From Mycobacterium vicinigordonae (GTDB lineage Bacteria; Actinomycetota; Actinomycetes; Mycobacteriales; Mycobacteriaceae), in contig NZ_CP059165.1 of assembly GCF_013466425.1 (NCBI RefSeq), positions 1 through 64,000 on the forward strand: a DNA stretch of 64,000 nt, written 5' to 3'. This document shows, one piece after another, positions 53,447 to 63,254 of the stretch (position 1 is the first letter of the stretch; the number at the start of each line of letters is the position of its first letter). The position numbers and the translations under genes were made by a program. Under the pieces are notes generated by a model. It did no database searches, was not told where the DNA came from, and saw only the letters and a program-made list of their open reading frames with translations.

Positions 53447-54568
53447 TTAACGGGACGGCGCCACGGTCACCAGCGGCGGTTGTTGCGCGGGATTGGAGGT
53501 GGGGGCAGTCTGGCGCCCCTGTCCGGCGAGCGCGCGGGGTGCCGGTTGGAGGGGCTGGACAGGCGCCGAAACGGGCGGCTGTGCGGGTGACTGCGGCGCG
53601 GCCACCGCGGGTGCCTGCAAAGCAGGAGCCTGCGCAACCGGAGCTTGCGCAACAGGAACCGCGGGAGCCTGGGTGGCCGGAGCCTGCGGGGAGGCTGCCC
53701 CGGGTTCCCGGGCCGGTGCCGGAGCGGCAGGGGCCTGAGCTGGGGCACCCGGTGCGCTCACCCGGAACCCGCTGATGATCGCGTCTGTGGCGGGCCCATC
53801 GGCGACGGCCTGCGACGCGGCGGTGGTCACCGCAAACGACACCAGGTACTTCTCGGTCCCGGAGTTGGCGATGACGTGACGGCGGGAGGTGTTCAGCGTC
53901 ATGTCGTTCTCGCGGTAGGTGCCCTCGATCACCGACGACGGGAAGCTACCCATCGGCGCCTGTGAGGCATTGGTCGTCTGCCATGCCAGCAGCCGCTGAC
54001 TGTCCACGAAGCCATGCGTGATCGCCTCCGCCGGGTCGAAGTTCCCAACCAGCTTGTACACCACAACCTGCGCATTCGAGGTATAGACGCTGTTGCCACC
54101 GACCCGGTCGGCGATCACCACAAACGCGTCCGGAACGTTGGGGTCCGGTACCTGAGTCCAGCGCGGCGGCATCGGCACGGTGATGTCGAGCGCCTTGAAG
54201 CCCAGCGGGCGCTGCGGCTCGAGCTTCACCCCCTTGCCTTCCAGGTATTCGCGCAGCGTGCCGGTGACGGCAGGGGCGCTCACCGGTGGCACCGGCGCGG
54301 CGGCCGGGACGGGTGCGGTGGCCGGCAGCGGCGCTGGGATCGCCGCGGGCACCTGAGCTGGGGCGGGGGCGAGTCTGTTGCTGTTGACACCGCCGGGGAA
54401 CACCGTCGCGTTCTGCCCCGGTGGCGTGGACTGCATCTGGCCGGGGACCACCGGCTGGGGAGCCATCGGCTCAGCCGATGCCGTGCCACCGGCAACCATC
54501 ACCACTCCGACGACACCGGCGGCCACCCCACCGGCGATTGTTCGCCAGCTGCGCGCGATCTGAATCAT
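53447..54568 (-). CDS. mtc28: Proline-rich secreted antigen Mtc28
   Basis: A secreted proline-rich antigen of 373 residues (Rv0040c is 310). The N-terminal signal peptide has [20 protein letters not shown] ending ASAEP. A Pro/Ala-rich stretch follows, then an LpqN-like globular domain ([20 protein letters not shown] to [15 protein letters not shown]), and a C-terminal Pro/Ala/Gln tail ([14 protein letters not shown], then [18 protein letters not shown]) that is longer than in M. tuberculosis. ATG 54568 is the start of the signal peptide. It is divergent from leuS. Confidence 0.93.
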   Translation of the reverse strand: MIQIARSWRTIAGGVAAGVVGVVMVAGGTASAEPMAPQPVVPGQMQSTPPGQNATVFPGGVNSNRLAPAPAQVPAAIPAPLPATAPVPAAAPVPPVSAPAVTGTLREYLEGKGVKLEPQRPLGFKALDITVPMPPRWTQVPDPNVPDAFVVIADRVGGNSVYTSNAQVVVYKLVGNFDPAEAITHGFVDSQRLLAWQTTNASQAPMGSFPSSVIEGTYRENDMTLNTSRRHVIANSGTEKYLVSFAVTTAASQAVADGPATDAIISGFRVSAPGAPAQAPAAPAPAREPGAASPQAPATQAPAVPVAQAPVAQAPALQAPAVAAPQSPAQPPVSAPVQPLQPAPRALAGQGRQTAPTSNPAQQPPLVTVAPSR

Positions 54569-54764
54569 CCTCGGTTTCCCTCCGGAATAGCCCGGGCGCC
54601 ACCGCCCGCCCTCGTGGCTGTATATAACCACTGCTCAGACGGCCCGACCACGCCCGAAACACAGCTGGGATGAACCTCTGATCGGTGTGCAACGCAACCG
54701 AGACCAACCCGTGGCCGGCTGCTCGGGGCAGGTCGTCGGGGGCGGTCCTTATACCCTGTTGGGC

Positions 54765-57635
54765 GTGACCGACTCGTCTTCCGCCACCGACACCGACGCG
54801 CCGCGGTACCGCTACACGGCCAAGCTGGCGGCCGGGGTGGAACGCGCGTGGCAGGAGAACTGGGCCAACTCGGGGACCTTCAATGTGCCCAACCCGGTCG
54901 GTTCGCTGGCTCCGACGGACGGCTCTACCATTCCCCAAGACAAACTGTTCGTGCAGGACATGTTTCCCTATCCCTCGGGGGAGGGGTTGCACGTCGGTCA
55001 TCCACTCGGCTATATCGCCACGGACGTCTACGCCCGCTACTACCGGATGATTGGGCGTAACGTGCTGCACGCGTTGGGTTTCGACGCCTTCGGTCTGCCG
55101 GCTGAGCAGTACGCGGTGCAGACCGGCACCCACCCGCGGACCCGCACGGAGGCCAACGTCGTCAATTTCCGGCGTCAGTTGGGCCGCTTGGGGCTCGGCC
55201 ACGACGTCCGGCGCAGCTTCTCGACCACCGACGCCGACTTCTACAAGTGGACGCAGTGGATCTTTCTGCAGATCTACAACGCCTGGTTCGACAAAGCCGC
55301 TAACAGGTCCCGGCCGATCGCGGAATTGGTTGCTGAATTCGATTCCGGGGCAAGGTCTCTGGATGATGGACGCAAGTGGTCGGAGTTGTCGGCAGGGGAG
55401 CGGGCCGACGTTATCGACGCCCACCGGCTGGTCTACCGCGCCGACTCGATGGTGAACTGGTGCCCCGGGTTAGGCACCGTGCTGGCTAACGAAGAAGTCA
55501 CCGCCGACGGCCGCAGCGACCGCGGCAACTTCCCGGTGTTCCGAAAGCGGTTGCGGCAGTGGATGATGCGGATCACCGCGTACTCCGACCGCTTGCTCGA
55601 CGACCTCGAGGTGCTGGATTGGCCCGAAAAGGTCAAGGCGATGCAACGCAACTGGATCGGCCGCTCGACCGGTGCCGCGGCGCTGTTCACGGCGACCGGC
55701 GCCGATGGTGCCGTCCACGACATCGAAGTGTTCACCACCCGGCCGGACACCCTGTTCGGGGCGACCTACCTGGTGCTGGCGCCTGAACACGACGCGGTGG
55801 ACGGTCTGGTTGCCCCGGCCTGGCCAGACGGCGTCGACCCGGCCTGGACGTACGGCGCCGCCACGCCGGGGGAAGCCGTCGCCGCCTACCGCCGCGCCAT
55901 CGCGGCCAAGTCCGACCTGGAGCGCCAGGAGAGCAAGGAGAAGACGGGCGTCTTCCTGGGCAGCTACGCCATCAACCCGGCCAACGGCAAGCCGGTGCCG
56001 ATCTTCATTGCCGACTATGTGCTGATCGGCTACGGCACCGGGGCCATCATGGCCGTGCCCGGCCACGATCAGCGGGACTGGGACTTCGCGCGCGCGTTCC
56101 ACCTGCCGATCGTTGAAGTCATTGCGGGCGGCAATATTTCGGAGGCCGCGTACTCTGGTGATGGATCCTTGGTTAACTCCGGCTATTTGGACGGCATGAA
56201 CGTCGCGGCGGCCAAGGAGGCCATCACTGCGCGGCTGGAATCCGAGGGCCGTGGCCGTGCCCGCATCGAATTCAAGTTGCGGGACTGGCTTTTCGCGCGG
56301 CAGCGGTACTGGGGCGAGCCGTTCCCGATCGTGTACGACAGCGACGGCCGTGCGCACGCGCTCGATGACGCCGCGCTGCCGGTCGAACTGCCCGACGTGC
56401 CGGACTATTCGCCGGTGTCCTTCGACCCCGACGACGCGGACAGCGAGCCGTCGCCGCCGCTGGCCAAGGCCACCGACTGGGTGCACGTCGAGTTGGATCT
56501 CGGCGACGGCCTCAAGCCCTACTCGCGCGACACCAATGTGATGCCGCAGTGGGCTGCCAGCTCCTGGTACGAGCTGCGCTACACCGACCCGCATAACTCG
56601 GAACGGTTCTGCGCCAGGGAAAACGAGGCCTACTGGATGGGTCCGCGGCCGGCCGAGCACGGACCGGATGACCCCGGCGGCGTTGACCTGTATGTCGGCG
56701 GCGCCGAGCATGCGGTGCTGCATCTGCTCTATTGCCGGTTCTGGCACAAGGTGCTGTACGACCTCGGCCATGTCAGCTCCAGCGAGCCCTACCGCAGATT
56801 GGTTAACCAGGGCTACATCCAGGCCTTCGCCTACACCGACGCGCGAGGCTCCTACGTGCCGGCCGCCGAGGTGGTCGAACGCGACGGAGCGTTCTTCTAC
56901 CCCGGGCCCGACGGGGAGATCGAGGTTTTCCAGGAGTTCGGGAAAATCGGTAAGAGTCTGAAGAATTCGGTGTCTCCCGACGAGATCTGCGACGCGTACG
57001 GCGCCGACACACTGCGGGTCTACGAGATGTCGATGGGTCCACTGGAGGCCTCCCGGCCGTGGGCCACCAAGGATGTCGTGGGCGCGCACCGGTTTCTACA
57101 ACGGGTGTGGCGGTTGGTCATCGATGAGGAGACCGGTGAGCTGCGGGTGGTGGACCGCGAGCCCGACGCCGAGACACTGCGGGCGCTGCACCGCACGATC
57201 GCCGGGGTTTCCGAAGACTATGCGGCGCTGCGGAATAACACCGCGGCCGCGAAACTGATCGAGTACACCAACCACCTCACCAAGCAGTACCGAGATGGGG
57301 TTCCGCGCCCGGCGGTCGAGCCGCTGGTGCTGATGCTGGCTCCGCTGGCCCCACACCTGGCCGAGGAGCTGTGGGCGCGGCTGGGTCACTCGAAATCGTT
57401 GGCGCATGGGCCGTTCCCGGTCGCAGATCCGGCCTACTTGGTCGTCGACACCGTCGAATACCCGGTGCAGGTGAACGGCAAGGTCCGCGGCCGGGTAGTG
57501 GTGGCCGCCGACGCGGACAACGATACCGTCCAGTCCGCCGCCCTGGCCGACGAGAAGGTGCTTGCCTTCCTGGCCGGAGCCACGCCACGCAAGGTGATCG
57601 TGGTCCCCGGGCGGATGGTCAACCTAGTGGTTTGA
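54765..57635 (+). CDS. leuS: Leucyl-tRNA synthetase
   Basis: A class I aminoacyl-tRNA synthetase charging tRNA-Leu; 956 residues (M. tuberculosis 969). HIGH motif in [20 protein letters not shown] as [15 protein letters not shown], a CP1 editing domain with [15 protein letters not shown] and [20 protein letters not shown], and the anticodon and C-terminal domains ending in [14 protein letters not shown] 54765 fits the family N terminus; the open frame to 54687 does not. Essential gene, no disruption. Confidence 0.97.
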   Translation: MTDSSSATDTDAPRYRYTAKLAAGVERAWQENWANSGTFNVPNPVGSLAPTDGSTIPQDKLFVQDMFPYPSGEGLHVGHPLGYIATDVYARYYRMIGRNVLHALGFDAFGLPAEQYAVQTGTHPRTRTEANVVNFRRQLGRLGLGHDVRRSFSTTDADFYKWTQWIFLQIYNAWFDKAANRSRPIAELVAEFDSGARSLDDGRKWSELSAGERADVIDAHRLVYRADSMVNWCPGLGTVLANEEVTADGRSDRGNFPVFRKRLRQWMMRITAYSDRLLDDLEVLDWPEKVKAMQRNWIGRSTGAAALFTATGADGAVHDIEVFTTRPDTLFGATYLVLAPEHDAVDGLVAPAWPDGVDPAWTYGAATPGEAVAAYRRAIAAKSDLERQESKEKTGVFLGSYAINPANGKPVPIFIADYVLIGYGTGAIMAVPGHDQRDWDFARAFHLPIVEVIAGGNISEAAYSGDGSLVNSGYLDGMNVAAAKEAITARLESEGRGRARIEFKLRDWLFARQRYWGEPFPIVYDSDGRAHALDDAALPVELPDVPDYSPVSFDPDDADSEPSPPLAKATDWVHVELDLGDGLKPYSRDTNVMPQWAASSWYELRYTDPHNSERFCARENEAYWMGPRPAEHGPDDPGGVDLYVGGAEHAVLHLLYCRFWHKVLYDLGHVSSSEPYRRLVNQGYIQAFAYTDARGSYVPAAEVVERDGAFFYPGPDGEIEVFQEFGKIGKSLKNSVSPDEICDAYGADTLRVYEMSMGPLEASRPWATKDVVGAHRFLQRVWRLVIDEETGELRVVDREPDAETLRALHRTIAGVSEDYAALRNNTAAAKLIEYTNHLTKQYRDGVPRPAVEPLVLMLAPLAPHLAEELWARLGHSKSLAHGPFPVADPAYLVVDTVEYPVQVNGKVRGRVVVAADADNDTVQSAALADEKVLAFLAGATPRKVIVVPGRMVNLVV

Positions 57636-57721
57636 CCCCAGCCGATGACTCGACGCGCAACCACGGACGTGATACGCCGAAATCTGTTCGCGCAGTCCAT
57701 ATTCGACCGTATGGGCGATTT

Positions 57722-58387
57722 CTAACGCGGGCGGATGATCACTTCGTGCACCTGCGCGTCCGGGGGAGTGGCGACCACATCGGCCACCACCTGGCCCACC
57801 GTTTCCGGGCGCAGGAACCTCGTCGCGTCATACTCACCGCCTTCATAGGCGACCAGTTCGCGCTGCATCTCGGTGTCGACCCGGCCGGGATGGATCGAGG
57901 TCACTGACAGTGTCGGTTCGTCGGTGCGCAACGAGTCGGCGAAGGCGCGCAGGGCGAACTTGCTGGCCGAGTAGGACGCCATGCCGGGCGACACGTTGCG
58001 GCCCGAGCCGGAGTTGATGAATACCACGTGGCCCCGTGCCTGCCGCAGCGCCGGCAACAACGTCAACGTAAGCGCGACCGCGCCAAAGACATTCACGCTG
58101 AAGGTGGCGCGCCACTCGTCGAGTTGCGACTCGGCGACCCGACCAGGGATACAGACACCGGCGTTGTGCACCAACACGTCGAGTTCGTCGATCACTTCGC
58201 AACTGGCGTCGATGGAGTCCGTGTCGGCCAGGTCCAGCGGGAAGGTGGTGGCGCCCAATCGGTTCGCCACGGTGTCCAGCCGCGCAGAGGGCCGGCCGGC
58301 CAGCAGCAGGGTGTGGGTGGGCGCCAACGCGGTGGCAATTGCGGTGCCGATACCACCGCTGGCGCCGGTGATCAAAGCGGTGGGCAT
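57722..58387 (-). CDS. Short-chain dehydrogenase/reductase
   Basis: A 221-residue SDR. NAD(P)-binding ALITGASGGIGTAIATAL; structural NNAG-type motif as LVHNAGVCIPG; catalytic Ser in FINSGSGRNVSPG and Tyr-x3-Lys in MASYSASKFALRAFADSLR; then SIHPGRVDTEM. A compact classical SDR of unknown substrate. It is convergent with leuS, with an 86-bp spacer, and 30 bp downstream of the MarR gene in the same orientation, so it may be a MarR target. Confidence 0.92.
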   Translation of the reverse strand: MPTALITGASGGIGTAIATALAPTHTLLLAGRPSARLDTVANRLGATTFPLDLADTDSIDASCEVIDELDVLVHNAGVCIPGRVAESQLDEWRATFSVNVFGAVALTLTLLPALRQARGHVVFINSGSGRNVSPGMASYSASKFALRAFADSLRTDEPTLSVTSIHPGRVDTEMQRELVAYEGGEYDATRFLRPETVGQVVADVVATPPDAQVHEVIIRPR

Positions 58388-58417
58388 AACTTCATCCGTT
58401 GCCGCTTATGTTGTGTA

Positions 58418-58930
58418 TCACACGCTTTCACGCCTATGGAGGGTGGGACTACCCTCGGCGTTGCCCGCGGCCTCGCCGGCGGCCAGCCGGTCCAGCGGTG
58501 CCAGCGCCTGCTTCAAGACCTCGAGGTCGGCGTCCGGCAGTTGACTGAGCATCGCCGCGAGCGAGGCGCGCCGATTCGCCAGCGACTCGGCGTGCACAGC
58601 CCGCCCTTGCGGCGTGATGTCCACGAGCACCGCGCGCAGGTCCGAGGGGTCCCGTGAACGCTTCACTAGCCCGATTTTCTCCAGGCGGCGGATCGCCACC
58701 GTGGTGGTGGGGGTCCGCACCCGTTCGTGGGCGGCCAGATCCGTCATCCGGATCGGTCCCCGGTCGAGCAGGGTGATCAGGATCGACAGCTGTGCCAGCG
58801 TCAGTTCACCGGTTACCGCGCCGCCGGTGGGGTCCCCGCGGCGCAGGATCGTGAACAGCTTGGACAGCGACCGATGCAGACCCTCCGCGAGCTCCGTCAG
58901 CGGCGGAGCTGTGGGTTCGCTGTCCGACAT
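58418..58930 (-). CDS. MarR-family transcriptional regulator, Rv0042c-like
   Basis: A winged-helix regulator of 170 residues. ELTLAQLSILITLLDRGPIR, MTDLAAHERVRTPTTTVAIR and RLEKIGLVKRSRDPSDLRAV are the MarR DNA-binding core with the wing Asp-x-Arg. ATG 58930 (MSDSEPTAPPLTELAEGLHR) was chosen; the frame is open to a TTG at 58978. Ligand unknown. It precedes the SDR gene and follows the ABC transporter on the same strand. Confidence 0.9.
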   Translation of the reverse strand: MSDSEPTAPPLTELAEGLHRSLSKLFTILRRGDPTGGAVTGELTLAQLSILITLLDRGPIRMTDLAAHERVRTPTTTVAIRRLEKIGLVKRSRDPSDLRAVLVDITPQGRAVHAESLANRRASLAAMLSQLPDADLEVLKQALAPLDRLAAGEAAGNAEGSPTLHRRESV

Positions 58931-58997
58931 AAACCGGGAGTCTAACCCCAGTCCGGTGCGCTTGATCACACTATGCAATCCGGCGTGCCTGCCCTGT

Positions 58998-59756
58998 TCA
59001 CAGCACCTGGGAGAGGAATCGCTGCAGCCGCTCGGTTTCGGCAGCTTCGAAGATCTGTCCAGGCGGACCGAATTCCACTACTTTGCCGTGATCCATGAAC
59101 ACCACAGCGTCCGACGCCGAACGCGCGAAGCCCATTTCGTGAGTGACCACCACCATCGTCATGCCGTCAGCGCCGAGATCGGCGATCAGCGCCAAGATCC
59201 CTTTGACCAGCTCAGGATCAAGGGCCGAGGTCGCCTCGTCGAAGAACATCACCTGCGGGGCCATGGCCAAGGCGCGGGCAATCGCGACGCGTTGCTGCTG
59301 GCCACCCGACAGTGCGGTGGGCCGAGCGCCGGCCTTGCCTTTAAGGCCGACCCGGTCGAGGTGGTGCAGCGCCAGCTCTCGGGCCGCCTCGGTCGATATC
59401 CGGCGCAGCTTGCGCGGTGCTAGCGCCACGTTGTCCAGCACGGTGCGATGCGGGAAGAGGTTGAAATGCTGGAACACCATCCCGATGCGTTGGCGCAGCC
59501 GGTCGGGGTCGTCGCGCAGCACCGATTTGCCGTCCAGCAGGATGTCGCCGCTATTGGGTTCGTGCAGCCGGTTTAGTGTGCGAAGCAATGTCGACTTGCC
59601 CGAGCCGGACGGCCCGATGACCGCGGCCGTGGTGCCGGCCGGCACCTGGAATGTGACACCGCGCAATACCGGGTTGCCGCCAAGGACCTGGTGAATATCC
59701 TTGGCCCCCAGTGAAACCGGTGCGTTGACCGGTCCGGTTCGGTCGCCACATGCCAT
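58998..59756 (-). CDS. Amino-acid ABC transporter ATP-binding protein (GlnQ-like)
   Basis: A 252-residue ABC ATPase of the polar amino-acid family. Walker A GPSGSGKSTLLRTL, Q-loop in GMVFQHFNLFPHRTVLDNV, signature ALSGGQQQRVAIARAL, Walker B VMFFDEATSALDPELV, and the switch His in VVVTHEMGFARS. Its ATG overlaps the stop of the upstream permease gene by 1 bp (TAATG), so the two form one transporter operon. Probable role: uptake of glutamine/glutamate or a related amino acid. Confidence 0.93.
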   Translation of the reverse strand: MACGDRTGPVNAPVSLGAKDIHQVLGGNPVLRGVTFQVPAGTTAAVIGPSGSGKSTLLRTLNRLHEPNSGDILLDGKSVLRDDPDRLRQRIGMVFQHFNLFPHRTVLDNVALAPRKLRRISTEAARELALHHLDRVGLKGKAGARPTALSGGQQQRVAIARALAMAPQVMFFDEATSALDPELVKGILALIADLGADGMTMVVVTHEMGFARSASDAVVFMDHGKVVEFGPPGQIFEAAETERLQRFLSQVL

Positions 59757-61567
59757 TACGTCATCTCCCGGCCAATGGTCGACGTGACGACTTCGGCCGG
59801 ATCAGCCGGCTCGAGCTTGGCGCGGCCGCGCCGAAGCCGAGTGTCGATGAAGTTCACCAGATGGGTCAGCGGGACGGTCAGGGCCAGGTAGAAAATCCCG
59901 GCTGCCACCAGCGGGGACAGGTTGCCGGTCTGCGCGTTGAGGTCGCGGCCGACCTGGAACAGCTCGCGCTGGTTGGCGACCAGTCCCAGGAAGTAGACCA
60001 GGGCGGAGGCTTTCAACAACGCGATGAACTGGTTGACCAGTGCCGGCAACACCCGTCGTATCCCTTGCGGGACCACCACCAAGCGCATCGCGGTGGAGTA
60101 GCTGAAGCCCAGTGCGCGAGCGGCCTCCAGCTGGCCGCTGTCGACGCTTTGAATCCCCGATCGCAGGATCTCCCCGACGTATGCACCGGTCATCAACCCG
60201 AGCGCGGCGATACCCAACGGGTAGGGGTTGTTGTTGGTCAACCCGCCCACCACCGGTCCCACGCCCAGGCCGATGATCAGGATGATCACCACCTCGGGCA
60301 GGCCGCGGAAGATGTCGGTGTACACCCGCGCAGGCCAGCGCAGCCAGCGGCGCCCTGAGATCCCCGCGATCGCCAGCCCCATTCCGATCGCCAGTCCGAT
60401 GACACTGGCGCTGCCGGTCAGGATCAGCGTGTTGGGCAGCCCGGTGCGGAACAGCGTCGGGATCACTTGCCGGTAGATGTCCCAGTCCAGGAAGGATTCG
60501 CGCAGCTGCGTCAGTGTCGACTTGGGGGCTGCCGGATTCACCGGTTTGCGATGATGTTGGGCCGCAATGGAGGCGAAGTCGGGCAGCTTCGGCGTCGCGG
60601 CGGCTTTCGATCCCGGTTTCCATCCCGGCGGCAGCGTGCGCGGCACCCACTTGCTGTACAGCTCGGCCCAGGTCCCGTCGGCGATAACGGCGTCCAGGCC
60701 CGAGTTCAGGGCGTCGACAAGTGGCTGATTATCCCGGGCGACGGCGTACGCGACGAAATCGTCGGTACCGAAGGTATCGGCGACGATCACAGCTGGATCG
60801 GTGGAGCGGATCGCGCTCGTCGCCTGATTGGCCGGCGCCACCCATGCGTCAAGCTGATGGGTTTTCAGGCTGGCGTAGACGGTGGCGAAGTCAGGGTATT
60901 TCACCGGCTGCAGGTGCAGCGTCTCGACGACGTAGTACTCCTCGACGGTGCCCTGAACGACACCGATCCGCTGGCCGGCGGCCAAGTCGCCGAAGTCCTT
61001 GATGGGCGAACCCGGGGGCACCACCAACGAATAGAAGCCGAAGTCGTAACCGTTGGTGAAGGCGACCGTATGCCGGCGGGCGTCGGTGGCCTTGACTGAC
61101 GAGGAGCCGACGTCGAAGCGCCGCGAGGCTACTTGCGCGAGAAGGCCAGAAAAGTCTGTGCCGACGAATTGCACGTGCAGGCTCAGCTTGGCGGCGATTG
61201 CCCGCAGCAGCTCGTTGTCGAAGCCGGTGAAACGGCCGGTGGCATTGATGCAAGTGCTGGGCGGCGCATCCGATAGTGTGCCGACCACCAGGGTGCCCGG
61301 CGTGCCCAGGCCAAGTTCGGCGGGGTTGATTGCGTTGAGTGGCACCACGCCGGGGGTGGTCTCAGTGTCCGGGTCGGCGGCACCGCCGCGCGAAGAAACA
61401 AGATCGTCGGGCAGCACGGTCGCGCTTTCCAAGCCCGGTGGTGCGCATTGATTGCGGTCGGCTGCGGCCGGGGGTGCGCCCGCCAGGCCAGCCACGATCA
61501 GGATCGTCGCGACTATCCCGAACAGCTTTACGCCGCGGTGGACGGGAGCGTCGACGTTCGAACTCAT
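59756..61567 (-). CDS. Fused substrate-binding protein and permease of an amino-acid ABC transporter
   Basis: A 603-residue fusion. Residues 1-40 form a signal/anchor helix (LFGIVATILIVAGLAG, then APPAAADRN). About 85-325 is a type 3 solute-binding domain (LVVGTLSDAPPSTCINATGR, GFDNELLRAIAAKL, FDVGSSSVKATDARRHTVAF). About 380-590 is a HisM/GlnP-type permease with NTLILTGSASVIGLAIGMGL and the EAA loop GQLEAARALGFSYSTAMRLV. Fusion of the two parts is known for some GlnP proteins of Gram-positives. The start is ATG 61567 (a GTG at 61576 is also possible). It is inserted between the Rv0042c and Rv0043c homologues relative to M. tuberculosis. Confidence 0.92.
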   Translation of the reverse strand: MSSNVDAPVHRGVKLFGIVATILIVAGLAGAPPAAADRNQCAPPGLESATVLPDDLVSSRGGAADPDTETTPGVVPLNAINPAELGLGTPGTLVVGTLSDAPPSTCINATGRFTGFDNELLRAIAAKLSLHVQFVGTDFSGLLAQVASRRFDVGSSSVKATDARRHTVAFTNGYDFGFYSLVVPPGSPIKDFGDLAAGQRIGVVQGTVEEYYVVETLHLQPVKYPDFATVYASLKTHQLDAWVAPANQATSAIRSTDPAVIVADTFGTDDFVAYAVARDNQPLVDALNSGLDAVIADGTWAELYSKWVPRTLPPGWKPGSKAAATPKLPDFASIAAQHHRKPVNPAAPKSTLTQLRESFLDWDIYRQVIPTLFRTGLPNTLILTGSASVIGLAIGMGLAIAGISGRRWLRWPARVYTDIFRGLPEVVIILIIGLGVGPVVGGLTNNNPYPLGIAALGLMTGAYVGEILRSGIQSVDSGQLEAARALGFSYSTAMRLVVVPQGIRRVLPALVNQFIALLKASALVYFLGLVANQRELFQVGRDLNAQTGNLSPLVAAGIFYLALTVPLTHLVNFIDTRLRRGRAKLEPADPAEVVTSTIGREMT

Positions 61568-61602
61568 TACCGCCACCGTAGCGAGCGGCTGCGGGCAGGG
61601 GT

Positions 61603-62331
61603 TCAGAGCGCCAGCGAAGTCCGTTCGGAGTCCAGTTCACCTTCTGCGGCGATCGGTTCGGCGGCGATGTAGTCGCGGTGAAGACTGAAGACGCCACGCC
61701 GGCGTAGCTCGGCGACCATCCGTTCGGCCGTCAGTGCGGATCGACCCACACATGCCGCCCGAGCGGCTTTGGGATCCCGGCGGTGCATCGCCGCGTTTTC
61801 TTCTTCATAGAACGGCAGCATGTCCTCGCGGGTATCTTGGTAGGTCGCGAAAAACACGCGGGGGATCAGGTTCTGCGAGGCGCGGATGGTGGCGTGCAGT
61901 CGGGGTCCCGCGTATTCGTCGTTGACCGTCCGGCGGTATTCCCAGGCGATCTCGGCGAAGTTGCGGGGTTCTCGGGCGGCCCGCAGCGAGCGCAGCAGCG
62001 CGTCGAGCTCGGTGAGGATGCGCGGAGTAGGGTTGGCCGCCGCCCGCGCGGAGGCGACGCCGTTGAGCAGGCCGTCGAGCTCGTGGTGCTCCAGCACGGT
62101 CGCTTCGTCGAACCGCTCGACGAAGGCGCCGCGGTGGTAGCGGGTGGAAACGATGCCGTCATGTTCGAGTTGGACCAGCGCCTCCTGGATGGGCACCCGG
62201 CTGACGCCCAATCCGTGCGCGATTTCGTTGCGGTCCACGCGATCACCGCTGCGAAGTCTCCCGGTCAATATCAGGCACAATATGTGCTTGACTACCTGGT
62301 CTTTTTCTTTGACTCCATACTTTTTCGGCAT
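61603..62331 (-). CDS. GntR-family transcriptional regulator, Rv0043c-like
   Basis: A 242-residue FadR-type GntR regulator (Rv0043c is 244). The winged helix contains [40 protein letters not shown] and [20 protein letters not shown]. The C-terminal all-helical FCD effector domain follows. The start is ATG 62331. It is upstream of the amino-acid transporter gene on the same strand, 35 bp away, so control of that operon is possible. It also lies behind the luciferase-like gene (102 bp). Confidence 0.92.
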   Translation of the reverse strand: MPKKYGVKEKDQVVKHILCLILTGRLRSGDRVDRNEIAHGLGVSRVPIQEALVQLEHDGIVSTRYHRGAFVERFDEATVLEHHELDGLLNGVASARAAANPTPRILTELDALLRSLRAAREPRNFAEIAWEYRRTVNDEYAGPRLHATIRASQNLIPRVFFATYQDTREDMLPFYEEENAAMHRRDPKAARAACVGRSALTAERMVAELRRRGVFSLHRDYIAAEPIAAEGELDSERTSLAL

Positions 62332-62433
62332 CAGGTTTCGAATATCTCTTTCGCCCCCCGGAGGGCCAGTTCCGCGGTCAGTTTCTCATGACTTTGGTCG
62401 TGAATCGAAATGTTTTGTCCGGTAAACGACAAG

Positions 62434-63237
62434 TTAATTGACGTTCGCGTCGCGCCACCTGCAGAGCGCTTGCGCGCCGGTCAAGTCGTAGTCGGGACCG
62501 CCGCAGCCGACGGTCAGCAGCGTGACGCCGAGACGGGTGAGGGCTTCGGCGTTTGAGACGACGTCCGGGCCGCCGCCGGCCGACGCGGAACGTTCGATGG
62601 TCCGCGGGTCTCGACCGACAGTCTCGCAGTGTCGGCTGAGCACTTCGGCCTTTGCGGGAAACTCGTCCACGGAAGCGAAGCTGTGCCATAAGTCCGCGTA
62701 CTCGGCGACCAGGCGCAGGGTCTTGCGTTCGCCGCCGCCGCCGATCAGCACGGGGATGTCGCGGGTCGGCGCCGGGTTCAGCTTCGCCAACCGTGACTTG
62801 ATTCGAGGCATCGCCATGGCGAGGTCGTCGAGCCGGCTGCCGGCAGTACCGAACTCGTAGCCGTACTCGTCGTAGTCCTTCTGCTTCCAGCCCGAGCCGA
62901 TGCCCAGGATCAATCGCCCGTCCGAGATGTGATCGACGGTTCGGGCCATGTCGGCGAGCAGTTCAGGGTTGCGGTACGAATTGCAGGTCACCAGCGCGCC
63001 GATCTGGATACGCGATGTCTGCTCGGCCCAGGCACCGAGCATGGTCCAGCACTCGAAGTGCGCGCCGTCGGGGTCGCCATAAAGCGGGAAGAAATGATCC
63101 CAGTTGAAGGCGATGTCCACGCCCATGTCCTCGCAGCGCCGGACGGCGTCGCGGATCTGGCTGTACTGCGGGGCATGCTGAGGTTGCAGCTGTACGCCGA
63201 TGCGGATCGGAAAGTCGGGAAGCACAGGGGAGGCCAT
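62434..63237 (-). CDS. Luciferase-like F420/flavin-dependent oxidoreductase, Rv0044c-like
   Basis: A 267-residue TIM-barrel protein of the luciferase-like monooxygenase family (Rv0044c is 264). Conserved: AFNWDHFFPLYGDPDGAHFE, ALVTCNSYRNPELLADMART, HISDGRLILGIGSGWKQKDY (family glycine motif) and PVLIGGGGERKTLRLVAEYA. Many mycobacterial members use coenzyme F420. ATG 63237 was chosen by family N terminus (MASPVLPDFPIRIGVQLQPQ); the frame is open to 63465 inside the next gene. Substrate unknown. It is 17 bp downstream of the hydrolase gene. Confidence 0.9.
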   Translation of the reverse strand: MASPVLPDFPIRIGVQLQPQHAPQYSQIRDAVRRCEDMGVDIAFNWDHFFPLYGDPDGAHFECWTMLGAWAEQTSRIQIGALVTCNSYRNPELLADMARTVDHISDGRLILGIGSGWKQKDYDEYGYEFGTAGSRLDDLAMAMPRIKSRLAKLNPAPTRDIPVLIGGGGERKTLRLVAEYADLWHSFASVDEFPAKAEVLSRHCETVGRDPRTIERSASAGGGPDVVSNAEALTRLGVTLLTVGCGGPDYDLTGAQALCRWRDANVN

Positions 63238-63254
63238 AGTGACCACCGTAGGCG

